Part shown: positions 24,291 to 37,935 of the stretch, piece by piece | Layout of the letters: the number at the start of each line of letters is the position of its first letter | Numbering within the stretch: the stretch's first letter is position 1 | Source: Callorhinus ursinus | Taxonomy: Eukaryota > Chordata > Mammalia > Carnivora > Otariidae | Length of the DNA stretch: 64,000 nucleotides | Assembly: GCF_003265705.1 (NCBI RefSeq) | Contig: NW_020312817.1 | Coordinates: 53,448,794-53,512,793, forward strand | Direction of reading: 5' to 3' | Made by a program: the position numbers and the translations under genes | The notes under the pieces: generated by a model | Database searches by the model: none | Seen by the model: only the letters and a program-made list of their open reading frames with translations | Told to the model about the DNA's origin: nothing

Positions 24291-24474
24291 TGCTATTCAG
24301 AGGATGTTGTGCCAGAATGTAAATCAAGGAACTAGGAAAAGAAACAAGTCAGCTTAGTTAGTTAATTGATTTATGTCCTGGAGCAAGCTTCTTATCTCTT
24401 TCTGGGCTGGTAACAGTTTACTAACCAGCATGTATTTATGGGCCACATTTTGAGTAGCGCTGCTCTAGATCTTT

Positions 24475-24600
24475 GCTACTTTAAAATTCCACTGAGGAGC
24501 AGCATCCTGGGCCCTTTCCTAGAGCTACTGGATTAGAATCTGCTTTTAAACAGGATCCCCAGGTGATTCATATGCCTATTAAAATTTGAGCAGCACTATT
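24475..24600. mobile_element. MER5A-like relic
   Basis: 'gagcagcatcctgggccc', 'actggattagaatctgc', 'caggatccccaggtgattca', 'aaatttgagcagcact' follow the MER5A sentence order. It directly abuts the element ending at 24462. Confidence 0.6.
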
Positions 24601-27356
24601 CTAAATCAGATTTTAGATGACTTTAAAGATCTGTTCAGTAAGTACAGGATTAATTAATGAGTAAGACTCAGGAAAGGGAGAGTCAATGTGAGTATGGGGA
24701 GGAGAGTAGTATTTGAGACTGCTTACATTGCAGAAGCTCAGGTACCTTGACTCTCATAGAACACCCGGGCCAGACTAGATCTCACAGTGTTTCTTTTCAT
24801 TACTCTACTGGACTTGATGTTTTACTGTGCCTGTGAATAACTCCTTGAAGAAAGTTATAAAGGAAAGTCAGAGTTATTGAGGGGAAAAGGAGCAAAGAAA
24901 AGTAAGGCAGAAGACTTTCACAAAGCATCCAGTAGAAGAAGTAAACAAATTTCAGGCCTTAGAACTGGATTCCTTCACCTTTAAGTTAAAAAGAAGCTTA
25001 AATTTCCACCACTGTGGAACCCTGGTGTGATCCCAGAAATAAGTGGCAATAGTGATGAGTCATAAAAGCAGAAAACATTGAGTATTTGAATGGAGGGTCA
25101 AAGCAGGTAAATTACCTCTTTGGAAACTTAATCTGTGTAAATGCAAGTGCTATCGGTACTGGAAATTGGCAGGTATCATGCTGACATTCCAAGGAAGGGT
25201 GACCTGAGCAAATATATAGGGAAATTAGTTATATACTATACTCATTTTTACTATTTGGAGGTGAGTGACATGTTATTAATATGCTCTTTAGAATGCTATC
25301 TTCTTTGTTTTCCTGAACTTATGTAATAAAGATTTTTATAGATTACTTAGGGATCAAGTCCTCCCTTAAGGCCTCAAGATTCTTAACTAGGAATCCTCCT
25401 GCTGTAGGAATTTTGAAGATAGGGATAGAAGACTGTTTTGTGCTACAAGCACCATTAATTAGGACCCCAGATAAACTTGAGATTTGTGATAACCTGTAAG
25501 ATCTGGGTTGAAGGCATGATTTTCAAATGGCAGCTTTTGCATGTATTTATGAAGAAAGTTTTTTAGCACTACAAACAGTTAAATATATTATTAATATAAA
25601 TAAGGCAACTACAAATCATTTAAAATATCTACTTAATAAAGCAGGTCTTCTAAGAGCATGTTTATGTCAGCACTCTAATCTAAAAATAAAGTTTGTTAAT
25701 GTTAATTGTAATGTTAATTTAAAAATAAAGTTTAAAATGACAGTACACACTCCTTAGACTTATCACTGTTTAAATCATGTACTATAAACCAATCTGATCT
25801 ATAATTTAACTGAACATTTCTCACTCCCCTGAAAATCAGGTTTTGGCTTATACTCATCATATAGATTTTTATCTCAGTGTACCCCAAATAATAGTTGTAG
25901 CCAAGGGCATCAAGGCATCCTCTTTATATCCTGACTTTTCCTGAGTAACTGAGCTCCAATACTGTGTGGGTTCTATTCCATACCTCTATGTCCATATCTG
26001 TTCTCCAAGCCTGGAACTGTGCTTTTAATGAAAGCCAGGGAATGCTTGGGCCTCCTCTGGCCCTATTGCTGCTGTGAACTGGGCAGTGCACCCTCAGTAT
26101 GAGTCAGTCTCACTTTGCAGTAAGTTTTTCTCTTGACCTTTTCTGCATTTCACAACCATTCAAATCGATCTTCTCCATCAGTTGCAGACTAGTGAGGTGT
26201 TACTCTAAAACCTGAGATGTTGCTGCATCGTGAGGTCATTAAGTAAGTGCCGTGGTCTCCCTCCAAAGAGGAGATCTTTTCTGCTTGGACGTCTCTCAGG
26301 AACTCTGCAGAAGACAAAATGAACAGGAATTTGGACTTGAACTGATCAGCAAACAGCTTGGCAACTGTTGTAGGATGCCATCTGCAGATGTTAATTATCC
26401 AGTTTGGGTCCTCTAATAGCTCTTGACCTCCTCTTGGCTCTGTCAAATGCTTTTTTTCCCATCCTGATTCTTTATTATTCCGTTTGGGGTGAGACAAATC
26501 AGAGGTAACGTTGCTGATTCTTTTTTAAACCGTTAAATGTAGACAGATTACTAATGTGGAAACATTAGTCTTTCATTCCTCCTGTGAACATTTGGAAGAA
26601 CATGATCTTCTGCTCTATTTTGGCTTCAAGAACTCCTCTCCAGTTCTTCCTCCTTCCTCGACTGTGTAAATGAAATCAAGTTTTTGAAGAGTTGGTGATG
26701 AGAGTAAAAAGCAGGGGGAAGAACGGGCCTCTGCGACATGAACCCTGAAATCACATTCTGTTGTGCAGAACTCGGGAGACTGCTTTTTCTGCCTCATCAT
26801 CTCCTTTGTTTGTTATCCAAAGTAGTTGCTCTAAGCCTTTTATTTCTCTCATCAAGCTTCTTTCTCATTCCCTTATACTGCAAACATGGTCTTGCTCTCT
26901 ACCAGAAACAGAACAATAGAACTGAACTCACTGAAGTTCCTTTTTCTCCAGCTGTAAACCAAAATGCATATCCATCCTCATTTCCTTCCTGCTCCTCTTT
27001 CTAAGACCAGTCCCCGCCTTCTCTTCCTGCAGGACTAGGTTCCATCAGTTAACCTTTGTCCTCTCCTGCATGCTGAAGGTTTCTGCTCCTGGCTTCTTCC
27101 ACTCTCCCATGCTCAGGCCTCTCTCATCCTGAGAATTAATTCCTTCTGGCAGTGCTGTTCCTCTCTGGAGCACAAAATGTTCCAGAAGACTCATCTGTAG
27201 TCGCCAGCTCTATGTGCTCAACTCTTTGCAAGTCCATTTCTCCCCTCCCACAGCCCCCCCACCCCATCCCTTCTCTGAAACTGTTCTTGCATAGGGCTCC
27301 ATTGACTTCCCATTGTCAGTTCCAGTGGTCACGTTTCTATTTTTGTCTATCTTTCT

Positions 27357-27559
27357 TTTTCTTTTTTTTTAAATTTATTTTATTTATTTATTTGACAGAG
27401 AGAGACAGTGAGAGAGGGAACACAAGCAGGCGGAGTGGGAGAGGAAGAAGCAGGCTCCCCGCTGAGCAGGGAGCCCAATGCGGGGCTCAATCCCAGGACC
27501 CTGGGACCATGACCTGAGCCGAAGGCAGACGCCTAACGACTGAGCCACCCAGGCGTCCC
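27357..27559 (-). mobile_element. CAN-SINE, antisense
   Basis: Full-length. Duplication tgtctatctttct at 27344-27356 and 27560-27572. Confidence 0.95.
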
Positions 27560-28756
27560 TGTCTATCTTTCTGAAGCAATAATCATTCTTACTCCCTCCC
27601 TCAGAGGAAAGTTCTAATGAATTTTAACTTTGATGCTCAGGGTTCAGGTGTATTCTTTTGATACTCTGAGATTTCTTCTTGTTTTGGTATAGAATTTCAG
27701 ATTAAAAGAGACTATATATGTCACTCTAAGCAGCCAAATCTCTAGTTTGTGTAGAGGTAGTTACTGTTTTTATGGCCTGAACTGTCATGTTTGTCTAGTG
27801 ACTCAGACCACTTATGTTTCCACTCCCCTCCCCTTTTTTTAAACAAAAGTAAAACAATTTATTAAAACTAGTTTTTTTTTAAATCTTGTATTTGTGCAAA
27901 AATCCTTTTACCCAGCTTGCTCACTTTTTCTTTCCCCAACTTACTTCTTGATGACATTGGATTTTAAACATCATCATTACAAAGATTTGCCTCTATGGAT
28001 GTTGAAATAACTATACCAAGGTGTGAGGCAACTTCTAGTGCCTAAATGGGTCCTGACACATAGGAAGTGCTCAATAAACATTTGTTGACTAAGTGAATTC
28101 CATAAGCAGCCCCGAGAGAGCATATGCAGTTCCAGCCAGAGAGCTGGAAACATGACCCGTCTTATATTCCATTTGGTTGGTTTGAAAGGCTTAATTATGA
28201 GCAAAATGTTTAGGTCTGGATGCCACTGTAGTCCATTCAAAACTTTGTAAAGCAGTTGTTCTTTTCACATATTTCCTAAAGGGAGTAAAACAGTACAAAC
28301 AATTTAAAAGTCATGTTGAATTCACTTGTGTATCTACAACCAGGGAAAAAAACCCCACCAGTTTCATTTTTCTGAATTAAAAATTCACACATTTAAATAA
28401 TTCATACTGTCTGGCTCACACTCTCTGCAGTACTTCTGGAGATGGGCGCCTTTGCTCCTGGCTTACGTGGAGCACTGATGGAGCGAACAAGCAGGCACCC
28501 TATGTGCATCAGGTTCCAGAATCTTGTTCAGGAGAGTGCTGTGGTTTAGTAGGATTGTAGAACCGTTTACTGAAGATCTGGCCATGAATCTCAGAGACCA
28601 CTGGAAACCTGCTCTTGACCCTCCTCTTCAGTCTTACCTCTCATTGCGGTGAAGGTCATCTGCATTTAAATTATCTGTGCTAATGGAACCAACGGGCTCA
28701 TTCTGTCTCTATTGGTATCTGTATCTCATACTATATTTCTCAACTCTTCTTTATAG

Positions 28757-30572
<1,816 letters not shown>

Positions 30573-31039
30573 TGACCTGACATTTCTTACATTCTGCTTG
30601 GCGAGAGAAGACACAAAGAAAAAAAAAGAAAGTATGGTACCGGTATTGCTTTTATTACTTAAGTAGCCTTTAGAAATTCTTTATAATCATCAAATGCCGG
30701 AATACATGTTGTTTTTGCTTTTTCCTGATGTAGTCCCAAATTTACTTTGTCAGGGGTATGGAAAATGATACGCTAATTTAAATGCTTTGCAAACAGCGAT
30801 GCTTGGTTTTTAACGTCTGCTTCATATTTTGCAAAATCCAGTAAGTGATTATTTTAAACATTTGTTCTGTTAGTCACTATCTTCTTGTACTGGGCCTTTC
30901 CTATTATATAGTCACTTGACAGTGTTTGTTGAATGGACTTGGCACCTGGTTAGGGTTCACCAACATGTATGGCACACCAACTATATGCCACATACCCTAC
31001 TAGACATTTTACACACACTGTCTCTTGGAGGAAGATGTT

Positions 31040-31160
31040 CTTTACATTTATAGTTAGGGAAACTCAGGAGTAGAAAGGTTACATGACTTGACTAAGGTCA
31101 TATAACCAGGAAGGAGAAGGACCCGAATGTGAATCCTGCTCTTCTGATTCTAAATTACAG
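31040..31160 (-). repeat. MIR-like relic, antisense
   Basis: 'ttagggaaactcaggagtag', 'gttacatgacttgactaagg', 'tcatataaccagg' is the antisense MIR core order. Confidence 0.55.
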
Positions 31161-31191
31161 TTTCTTTAAATACCTGTGTTTTGAGAAACCT

Positions 31192-31371
31192 GCTTCGAGG
31201 CTAGTAACTTGGATCCGCATCCCCTGGTGTGCTGATTAAATGCAGGCTACCGGATTCCACATTGAATCTGTCGAGCCGTAACTTTTGTGGCAGTGTCAGG
31301 GAAGCCCAGGAATCCATAGCTTAATCATCACCCCACGTGGGTTTTGTATATTCTAAAGTTTGAGGATCCTA
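31192..31371. mobile_element. MER5A-like hAT relic
   Basis: 'ggatccgcatcccctggtgt', 'taaatgcaggctaccggatt', 'gaagcccaggaatcc', ending 'aaagtttgaggatcctag', which resembles the terminal repeat ttgagaaccactg. Confidence 0.65.
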
Positions 31372-31424
31372 GCAGCCTACTAGCATTTCTGTGTCGAGGT
31401 TTTTGTTTGTTTGTTTTAGCTTTT

Positions 31425-32125
31425 TAAAAAATGGAGATATAATTCATAACCATAAAATTCACCCTCTTAAAGTATACAGTTCAGTGGCTTTCACCAAATT
31501 TACAAGGCTTTCCAACCATCTCCACTGTCTAATTCCAAAGCATTTCATCTCCCCAAAGGAAACCCTGTATCCATCAGCAATCACTCTTCATTCCCACCTC
31601 GCCCCAGCCCCAGGCAACCGCTAATCTGCTTTTTGTTGCCTGGCCTGTGCATTTCATATAAATGGCTCATAGAATAAGTGGCCTCTTGTGTCTGACTTCT
31701 TTCACCTAACAATGGTGTCAGGGTTCATCTGTGTTGCGGTATGTAGCAGTACCTCATTCCTTTTCATGGCATGATAGTCCTAGTGTGGAGAGACCACATT
31801 TTGTTCATCTAGTCATCAGTTGATGGACATTTGAATTGTTTCTGCTTCAGAGAGTATGAAAAGACTACTGTGACCATCCGTGTACTAGTTTGAAGTGGGT
31901 ATATGTTTTCAGTTCTCTTGTGTGTACATCTAGGGGTGGAATTGTTGGGTCATGTGGTAACTACAGTTAACTTTTGGAGGAACAGCCAGACTATTTTCCA
32001 GAGTGGCTATACTATACTACATCCCACCAACAATATATGAGGGTTCCCATTTCTCCACATCCTCACCAACCCTTCTTGTGCCTTTTCATTTTAGCCATCC
32101 CAGTCGGTGTAAAGTGGTACATGCA
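31425..32125 (-). mobile_element. L1 3' end fragment, antisense
   Basis: 'ggagatataattcataacca', 'aaaattcaccctcttaaagt', 'tttcatataaatggctcat', 'gttgatggacatttgaattg', 'ggaattgttgggtcatgtgg', 'ccatttctccacatcctcac', 'ccatcccagtcggtgtaaag'. Diverged, no open frame. Confidence 0.88.
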
Positions 32126-33154
32126 TATTGGCATTTCTGTACTAAAGCCGTTAGCTGACGGGAAGATAGTACATACCTTCAAAAGCCTTAAACAGCTTCT
32201 CCAGTGTCCCTCTGTAGTCAGCCCTTTCTCTGAGTAGAAAAGGGAGAATACATTTTGGTAATTATTATGAGTCTAGCATAGTACAAGTACATAATTCTGT
32301 GGAGGTGGCACAGGTATAATATGGTTCCTACTCCCAAGATGTTTAAGTGTTGGTGAGAGGATATAAATGAAATGTTCAGACTTGCAACAGTGACAGGTAA
32401 AGTATGAAAGTTCTAGAACAAAGTGCTCAATAGCAGAGAATCGAGCTGCTTAGTGTATGGTCAGGTAGTGGGACCAGGTAATGGAGGTTGGAATCTTCCC
32501 GAGTAGTGGGACATCACAGGCTGGTGGGATATGTATGGGTGGTCACAGACAGGATGAAGCCATTTTAGATAGAGAGCAGAGCCTGAGGCCTTCCTAGAGA
32601 AGGGGACAAGAAGGCTTCAGAGCGTGCTTACATGACTGAGGGGGCATGGAGGTAAGGGCCCGGGGAGGAGGCAGAGATGACCACTGAGCATCCTGGTAGA
32701 GAGTGCTATTCCCCTGTTCTTAAACAAAATCTTCCTTTATTTTAACTGGATTAAATGAGGCCTCGGTGATGAGTCATTGCATACCTGTCGATGATGCCTA
32801 CCTAATTTACATATTGCCAGCATATCAGTGCCCTGTGGTGCTCCCAGCGCTGCTGTGAGGAGCCTGAAGTCCGGAGCTCCAGGTCTAGCCCGGGGACAGG
32901 GAGGGGGACAGAGCTTGGCCTCGGGCAGTGGGAGCCCCAGATGCTTTCTTCACTGTACCAAACAGTCCCCGAGATATTTTAGCAGAGGAACATGGCCAGA
33001 GTGGAATCGGAGGAGAGGCCACAGCAGGAGTGAGGAGAGGCTGCCGTGTTCTGTTCCCCAGCTTACGTCCGAGCCCTGTACCCCTCCACCTTCCTCGCTG
33101 CTCCAGAGAGTCAGCACAGTGCTGGCAACACAGTATTGGACTCTGTAGTTGTGT

Positions 33155-33358
33155 TTTTTTTTTTTTTTTTAAAGATTTTATTTATTTATTTGACAGAGAG
33201 AGACACAGTGAGAGAGGAAACACAAGTGGGGGGAGTGGGAGCAGGAGAAGCAGGCTTCCCGCTGAGCAGGGAGCCAGATGCGGGGCTCGATCCCAGGACC
33301 CTGGGACCATGACCTGAGCTGAAGGCTGACGCTTAACGACTGGGCCACCCAGGCGCCC
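33155..33358 (-). mobile_element. CAN-SINE, antisense
   Basis: Full-length. Perfect duplication ctgtagttgtgt at 33143-33154 and 33359-33370. Confidence 0.95.
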
Positions 33359-34244
33359 CTGTAGTTGTGTCTTAATCCGTAGTGGAGACCATCAGGCGAG
33401 CAGCCGGCTTGCCGGTAGTGGTTCAGGAGACTGTTGCCATTTCTCCTCTACCTTGGAAATAGTTGAATGTAAGTAAGTGGCCCCTGGGAGGAGGCCTCGA
33501 TTGTAATTGTTCCAGAAGAGTCCTGCCGCTGTCGATTTTAGTCAACTCCTGGTTGTTTTGATGGAAGCTTTCCCAAACTCCACATATCCTCCACTCTGTG
33601 CCATCTAGCTGCCTTCGTTAGCAAGTGAGGTTTTGTTGATTTCTGCTCATATGTGTGTGGTGGGCAGTTCCCTTTGCCTGCCACACTGCCAGCCTCCTGA
33701 GGCCTGACTGCAAAGTCCCCGTGTGCCTCCCTGTTTACCATCCCGTAGTCTCAGACACTCTGAGCTCCGTGCCCAGCCACTACAGTGCCAGCAGTGGCCA
33801 GGGCCACGAAGTTCTTTATTCCCCTGTTGGCCAGAGTGCTGGTGGCTGGTCTTTAGGTGCTTCTCTGAGCAGGACTTAATCTGGTGAGGTGGCACCACCG
33901 TGAATAAAAGTCGGTAGGACATGAAAAATAGCGCAGGCCAGGCCAGCTGTGGATCCCCTTGTGGAGCCAGTGCCGCCCTGCGTGGAGGTCCATTGTTCAC
34001 ATGCAGAACTGAGGGAAGCCCCCTCTTGCCCTGCCCACCACATGTGCCGTCTTTCAAATTCTGTGTAGGAAATAAGTTGAAAGCAGTCCCTGTCCTTAAA
34101 CAGCTTATGTTCTGAAAATAACCAGGACAGAAGTTCTGTTCTTCATTGGAGGTCTTTCCTCTAATACATTATTTTAACATTTTCATCACTTCCCTGTTTT
34201 GTTTTCATTTTTATCTCTCTGAGGAAAGAAAGAGATCATTGCAG

Positions 34245-34375
34245 ATCATGGGGTTGTAGAGCTGGAAAGGTCACCTGAGCCAGCCCTCTCCTTTTACCAG
34301 TGAGGAGACCTCTGCGCAGAAAGGCTGTGACCTGCACGGCTAATTCTGTGATCAAACCAGAGCAAAGGCCACGGG
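34245..34375 (-). repeat. MIR-like relic, antisense
   Basis: 'catggggttgtagagctgga', 'ccttttaccagtgaggaga', 'gtgacctgcacggctaattc'. Confidence 0.5.
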
Positions 34376-34924
34376 TTTTTATTCCCATTTTGGTTTTTGT
34401 TTGGTTGGTTTTGCTCTCTCATACCGTGCTGTTTGTTCAGGTACTTAAGAAAGGGGAAGAAAGGGTTAAGATTTAATAAGTGCATTCAGATTGAAAAAGT
34501 CATGGATGTCTCCTCTTTTGTCAGAAAAGAGATTTTGATTTCACGAAGTACAAAGAAGATTCTTGTCCCGTTTTTAGAATTGTAAGTTTGAAAACCTTCG
34601 TTTATCTTATCCTCAGAATTTCTAGTGGTAATAAGTTCTGTGACTGAAATGCCCGAATGCCATCTCTGGAATAATGTCAAGATGAAGGGTCAGTAGGAGG
34701 TGGCTTTCCAGACCTTTTAGCTAAAGCTGTGAGCAGAGTTTGGGAGTGACGACTTTAATAACCCTCTTAAGCCATTGGGATTGGGAAGTAAGGTTAGCAG
34801 CATTAAACTCTCAGAGAGCTGGAAGACTGTAGGATTGTAAGCAGGGGTCACATCCTAAGGGACTTTGCCAAAAACAAAATCACTCTGCAAATTCTCTGGA
34901 GCTTCCAGAAGATGACGTATGAAG

Positions 34925-35165
34925 GTCCAGTTGGTTCTCTACCTTCCTAGTCTCACTTAATCCCTCTGGGCCCTACTCTACCCTGGTGTTAGTCACCTTC
35001 CCTCTGGACGATTGCAGCTGCTCTCGCTTTCCTCCTTCTCCTCTGTCACTGGCTAACCTTCCTCAAACACCTCTTTTCATCTGCTGCTGAGTGGCTCCCA
35101 AGGGGGCCTTCCCCAGTCTGCCATCTGTCAGCTGCTCTGGTCCTCTTTCCTGCTCCCTTCGTGGT
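34925..35165 (+). repeat. L2-like relic
   Basis: Pyrimidine-rich text with 'ctttcctccttctcctctgt', 'cctcaaacacctcttttcat', 'ccttccccagtctgccat' resembles the L2 3' region. Weak. Confidence 0.35.
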
Positions 35166-35269
35166 CACCCATCTGAGCTGCCCACATTCTGTAGTAACTG
35201 CGTAATGCCCATCAGTGCCGTGGGGAGGGGGTAGCCTCAGCGGTCAGGCAGCCCAAGCCCACATCCTGC

Positions 35270-35425
35270 CCTACCAGCCTTGTGACCTCAGGCACATTAG
35301 GTAACTGGACTCTTTTCTCCTCTGTTAAGTGGGGGCAATAAGGCTTTGTAAAAATTTCATGAACTACTATAGGTAAAAGTGCAGGGGGCAGCATCTGGCT
35401 CATAGTGAGTGCTGTTAGTTGCTGA
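35270..35425 (+). repeat. MIR-like relic
   Basis: 'ccttgtgacctcaggcacat', 'ctcctctgttaagtgggggc', 'ggctcatagtgagtgctgtt' in MIR order. Confidence 0.55.
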
Positions 35426-35430
35426 TACCA

Positions 35431-35649
35431 TTTTTTTTTTAAAGGATTCATTTTGGTTTTGGTTTTTTTTTGTTTGTTTGTTTTCGTTTTATTTGAGAGA
35501 CAGAGAGCTTGAGCAGAGAGAGGGGTAGAGGGAGAGGGAGAAGCAGACTGCCCGCTGAGCAGGGAGCCCGATGTGGGGCTCAGTCCCAGGACCCTGAGAT
35601 CATGACCTGAGCTGAAGGCAGATGCCCAACCGACTGAGCTACCCAGTCT
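35431..35649 (-). mobile_element. CAN-SINE, antisense, with expanded T/G tail
   Basis: Long irregular tail of T and TTTG units, then 'gagaagcagactgcccgctg', 'aggaccctgagatcatgacc', 'gactgagctacccag'. The 5' end of the SINE (right side) is truncated, lacking the usual gcgcccc. No duplication seen. Confidence 0.9.
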
Positions 35650-35689
35650 TGTCTCCCCATTCATAAGGGCACTAGTCCAGAGAATGTCC

Positions 35690-36110
35690 AGCCCCTGTGT
35701 CTTCAGTGTCCTTTGCAGCACCAGTGCCCAGCACAGTGCTGTCCCATCCATTGTGGCCTATCTCTCTGTCTCAGATGCCTCAAGCCTGCTGCCATCTCAG
35801 TGCCCTCGGGCTGCCTGTGCTCTGAGAGCCACCTCCTCCCCCAGGTGGTCCACACCTGCTCCCTCCATTCGGGTCTCTGCTCACCTCATCACAGTGACCT
35901 TTCCAACTGTGCTATTTGCAATAGCGTCCCTCTTCACTTCACATGTGTTTAACTTGGTGGTTTTTTTCCCAGAACATTTATCACCACCTGGCAATTACGT
36001 CTACTTTCTTATTCTCTTCCACTGGACTCAGCTCCATGAGCAGATGAACCTTGATTTGTTCACAGCCTTATCCCCAGAACCTCTTTGGCATATAGTAGGA
36101 GTTTGAATGT
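35690..36110 (+). repeat. L2 relic
   Basis: 'cgggtctctgctcacctcat', 'acatttatcaccacctggca', 'ctggactcagctccatgagc', 'cagccttatccccagaacct', 'ggcatatagtaggag' follow the well-known L2 3' order. Confidence 0.7.
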
Positions 36111-36214
36111 GCGTGTTTCTCTATTAAATGAATGGTTATAACTTCTTAGGTTTATATAGGGAGATTTATAATTTGTTTTCACATACATTCTCACTTGCTT
36201 CATAACAGCAGTGA

Positions 36215-36305
36215 TAGAAATATTATTAGCTTTACTTTTCAGATGAGAAACAAGCCCGAAGAGCTTTAAAGGTTTGTCCGAGGTCAGACGTGTGAATAGT
36301 CACCG
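36215..36305 (-). repeat. MIR-like relic, antisense
   Basis: 'ttttcagatgagaaacaagc', 'ggtttgtccgaggtcag'. Confidence 0.5.
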
Positions 36306-37784
36306 AGGTCATGTGACTGCCAAGTCCAGTGTGGTTGTCGCATGCCAGGCCCCGTGTCAAGTGTGTTGTTGATGGTGGTGGCGGTGGTGACAAAGGGCAG
36401 CGGCCAGCTTGATCTTGGAGGTTTGCACAGGTGTCCCAAGTCACCGGGTCAGACTGAGAAGGCGCAGAGGGTGCGGCAGCTGCTGGGGTGGCCCCTGCCA
36501 AGCGAGTTCACCTTCACAACCTCGTGACTCTCCCTGCAAACTTGCAGAGCTGCCCGAGCAGGGCTTTTGGTTCTTACCTGCATTAGCATTTCCTTGATAT
36601 TGATAAGGCTTTCCCCTACATTGATAGTTCTGGCTTTGTGTCCACTTTTGTACACACCCTTCATTTTTAACTTTTTTTTTTTCCTGCAAATACAGTTTTG
36701 TCCAATGTTATCTTTATGGGAAGGAGGCAAGCTGAGATGGGGACCAGGCTGATAGTGTATCAACTGAGTATCTGCTGAGTTCTGCCACTCTGGAACTGAC
36801 CAGAAATACAAACCTAGTTTTTAGGGTGGGGGGATAAAAACAAAACAGAAACCCTTATGTGCCTCATCATGATTCAGTCTTTGTCTACTTGGTTTGCCTC
36901 CTCCCCCCAGCCCAGTGATTTTGGTCCCTGGAACTACCTTGTCTGTGTTTTGAAGTGAATTAACTTTTCAGTTTTTTAGATTATACATTCTGGCGTGGGA
37001 GGTATAGACATTAATTGGGGAAGGGGCTGTGCACGTACAGCAGGCGACACATGGTTTCACATGAGGCCGGAGAGGACGATTGCTGCTAACTGACCCTGGA
37101 TACGGGATCGAGGGGTACGTGGTGTGTGAAATACCGGACTGGCTATTGCAGGACACGCACGGGAGTAGTATAATTATAGACCAGTGGCTGGCGGACTTTT
37201 CTGCAAAGGACCAGACAGTAAATATTTTAGGCGTGTCAGCCATATAGTCCCTGTCACAACGGCTTGGCTCTGCCATCGGAGCTCAAAAGCAGGAGCCGGT
37301 AGACTAGAGGGTAAGTGACAAAAGGGCATGGCTTGCTTTTGTCTGAAGGTCTTACTTGGCCAGCCCCTCATGGATGGTAAGTTCTACAGATTTTATAAGG
37401 TGGCCGTGGAAGAGTTTACTGAGGATTTATGACTTGAGCAAGGCCTCGTAGAATGGCTGAGATTTGACAAGTGGAGCAATTGAATAAAAGGACGAAGCAG
37501 GCGATGCAGGGAGTGCTTAAGAGACACTGAGCAAAGGAGCCTGGCTAGTAATTAGACACCTGGTTCCGCATCGACTAGATTCCTACTCTGGGGCATTTCT
37601 GAGCATAAAGGACTAAGGCAGCCCTGCCCTTAAGCTTGTATCCAGTACACTGGGCATACTCTTCATACCACGGTTAGAGGATATTATGGCAGGGGACCTT
37701 GAGTAATGCTCTGCTTCTAACTTGCTCCTGCCCTGGCAGAAAGGTAATTAATTACCTGTCTTTCTCTAGAGTTAAATTGCCTAG

Positions 37785-37935
37785 GTTTACTTCCCAGCTT
37801 CATCACTGTGAGCCTCACCCTCTGCATCTGTAAAACAGGGATATTATTATATTATTATGAGGATAATCCATGTAAAGTGCTGAGTACAGTAATACTCATA
37901 ATAGTAAAATCTCAGTAAATGGTAGTTGATCTGTC
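37785..37935 (+). repeat. MIR relic
   Basis: 'cttcatcactgtgagcctca', 'catctgtaaaacagggatat', 'taatccatgtaaagtgctga', 'tcagtaaatggtagttg'. Confidence 0.6.

Larger units (their letters stand above)
22708..24462. mobile_element. MER5-like hAT element split by an L1
   Basis: Left end cagtgctactcaaa and right end ttttgagtagcgctg are inverted repeats of the MER5/Charlie kind. They are flanked by a perfect 8-bp duplication ctctagat (22700-22707 and 24463-24470), the duplication length typical of hAT insertion. Most of the span is later L1 (22786 to about 24290). Only about 80 bases at the left and 170 at the right are the original element. Confidence 0.78.

Noticed and set aside
26189..26497. 102-codon antisense open frame
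   Set aside because: Protein-like in places, but I recognise no family, and there is no start or splice context. Not enough to call a pseudogene.
32828..33317. Overlapping 106-129-codon frames
   Set aside because: They end inside the antisense SINE at 33155 and show no domain.
35212..35751. 179-codon antisense open frame
   Set aside because: It runs through the antisense CAN-SINE and L2 text, so it is repeat-derived.
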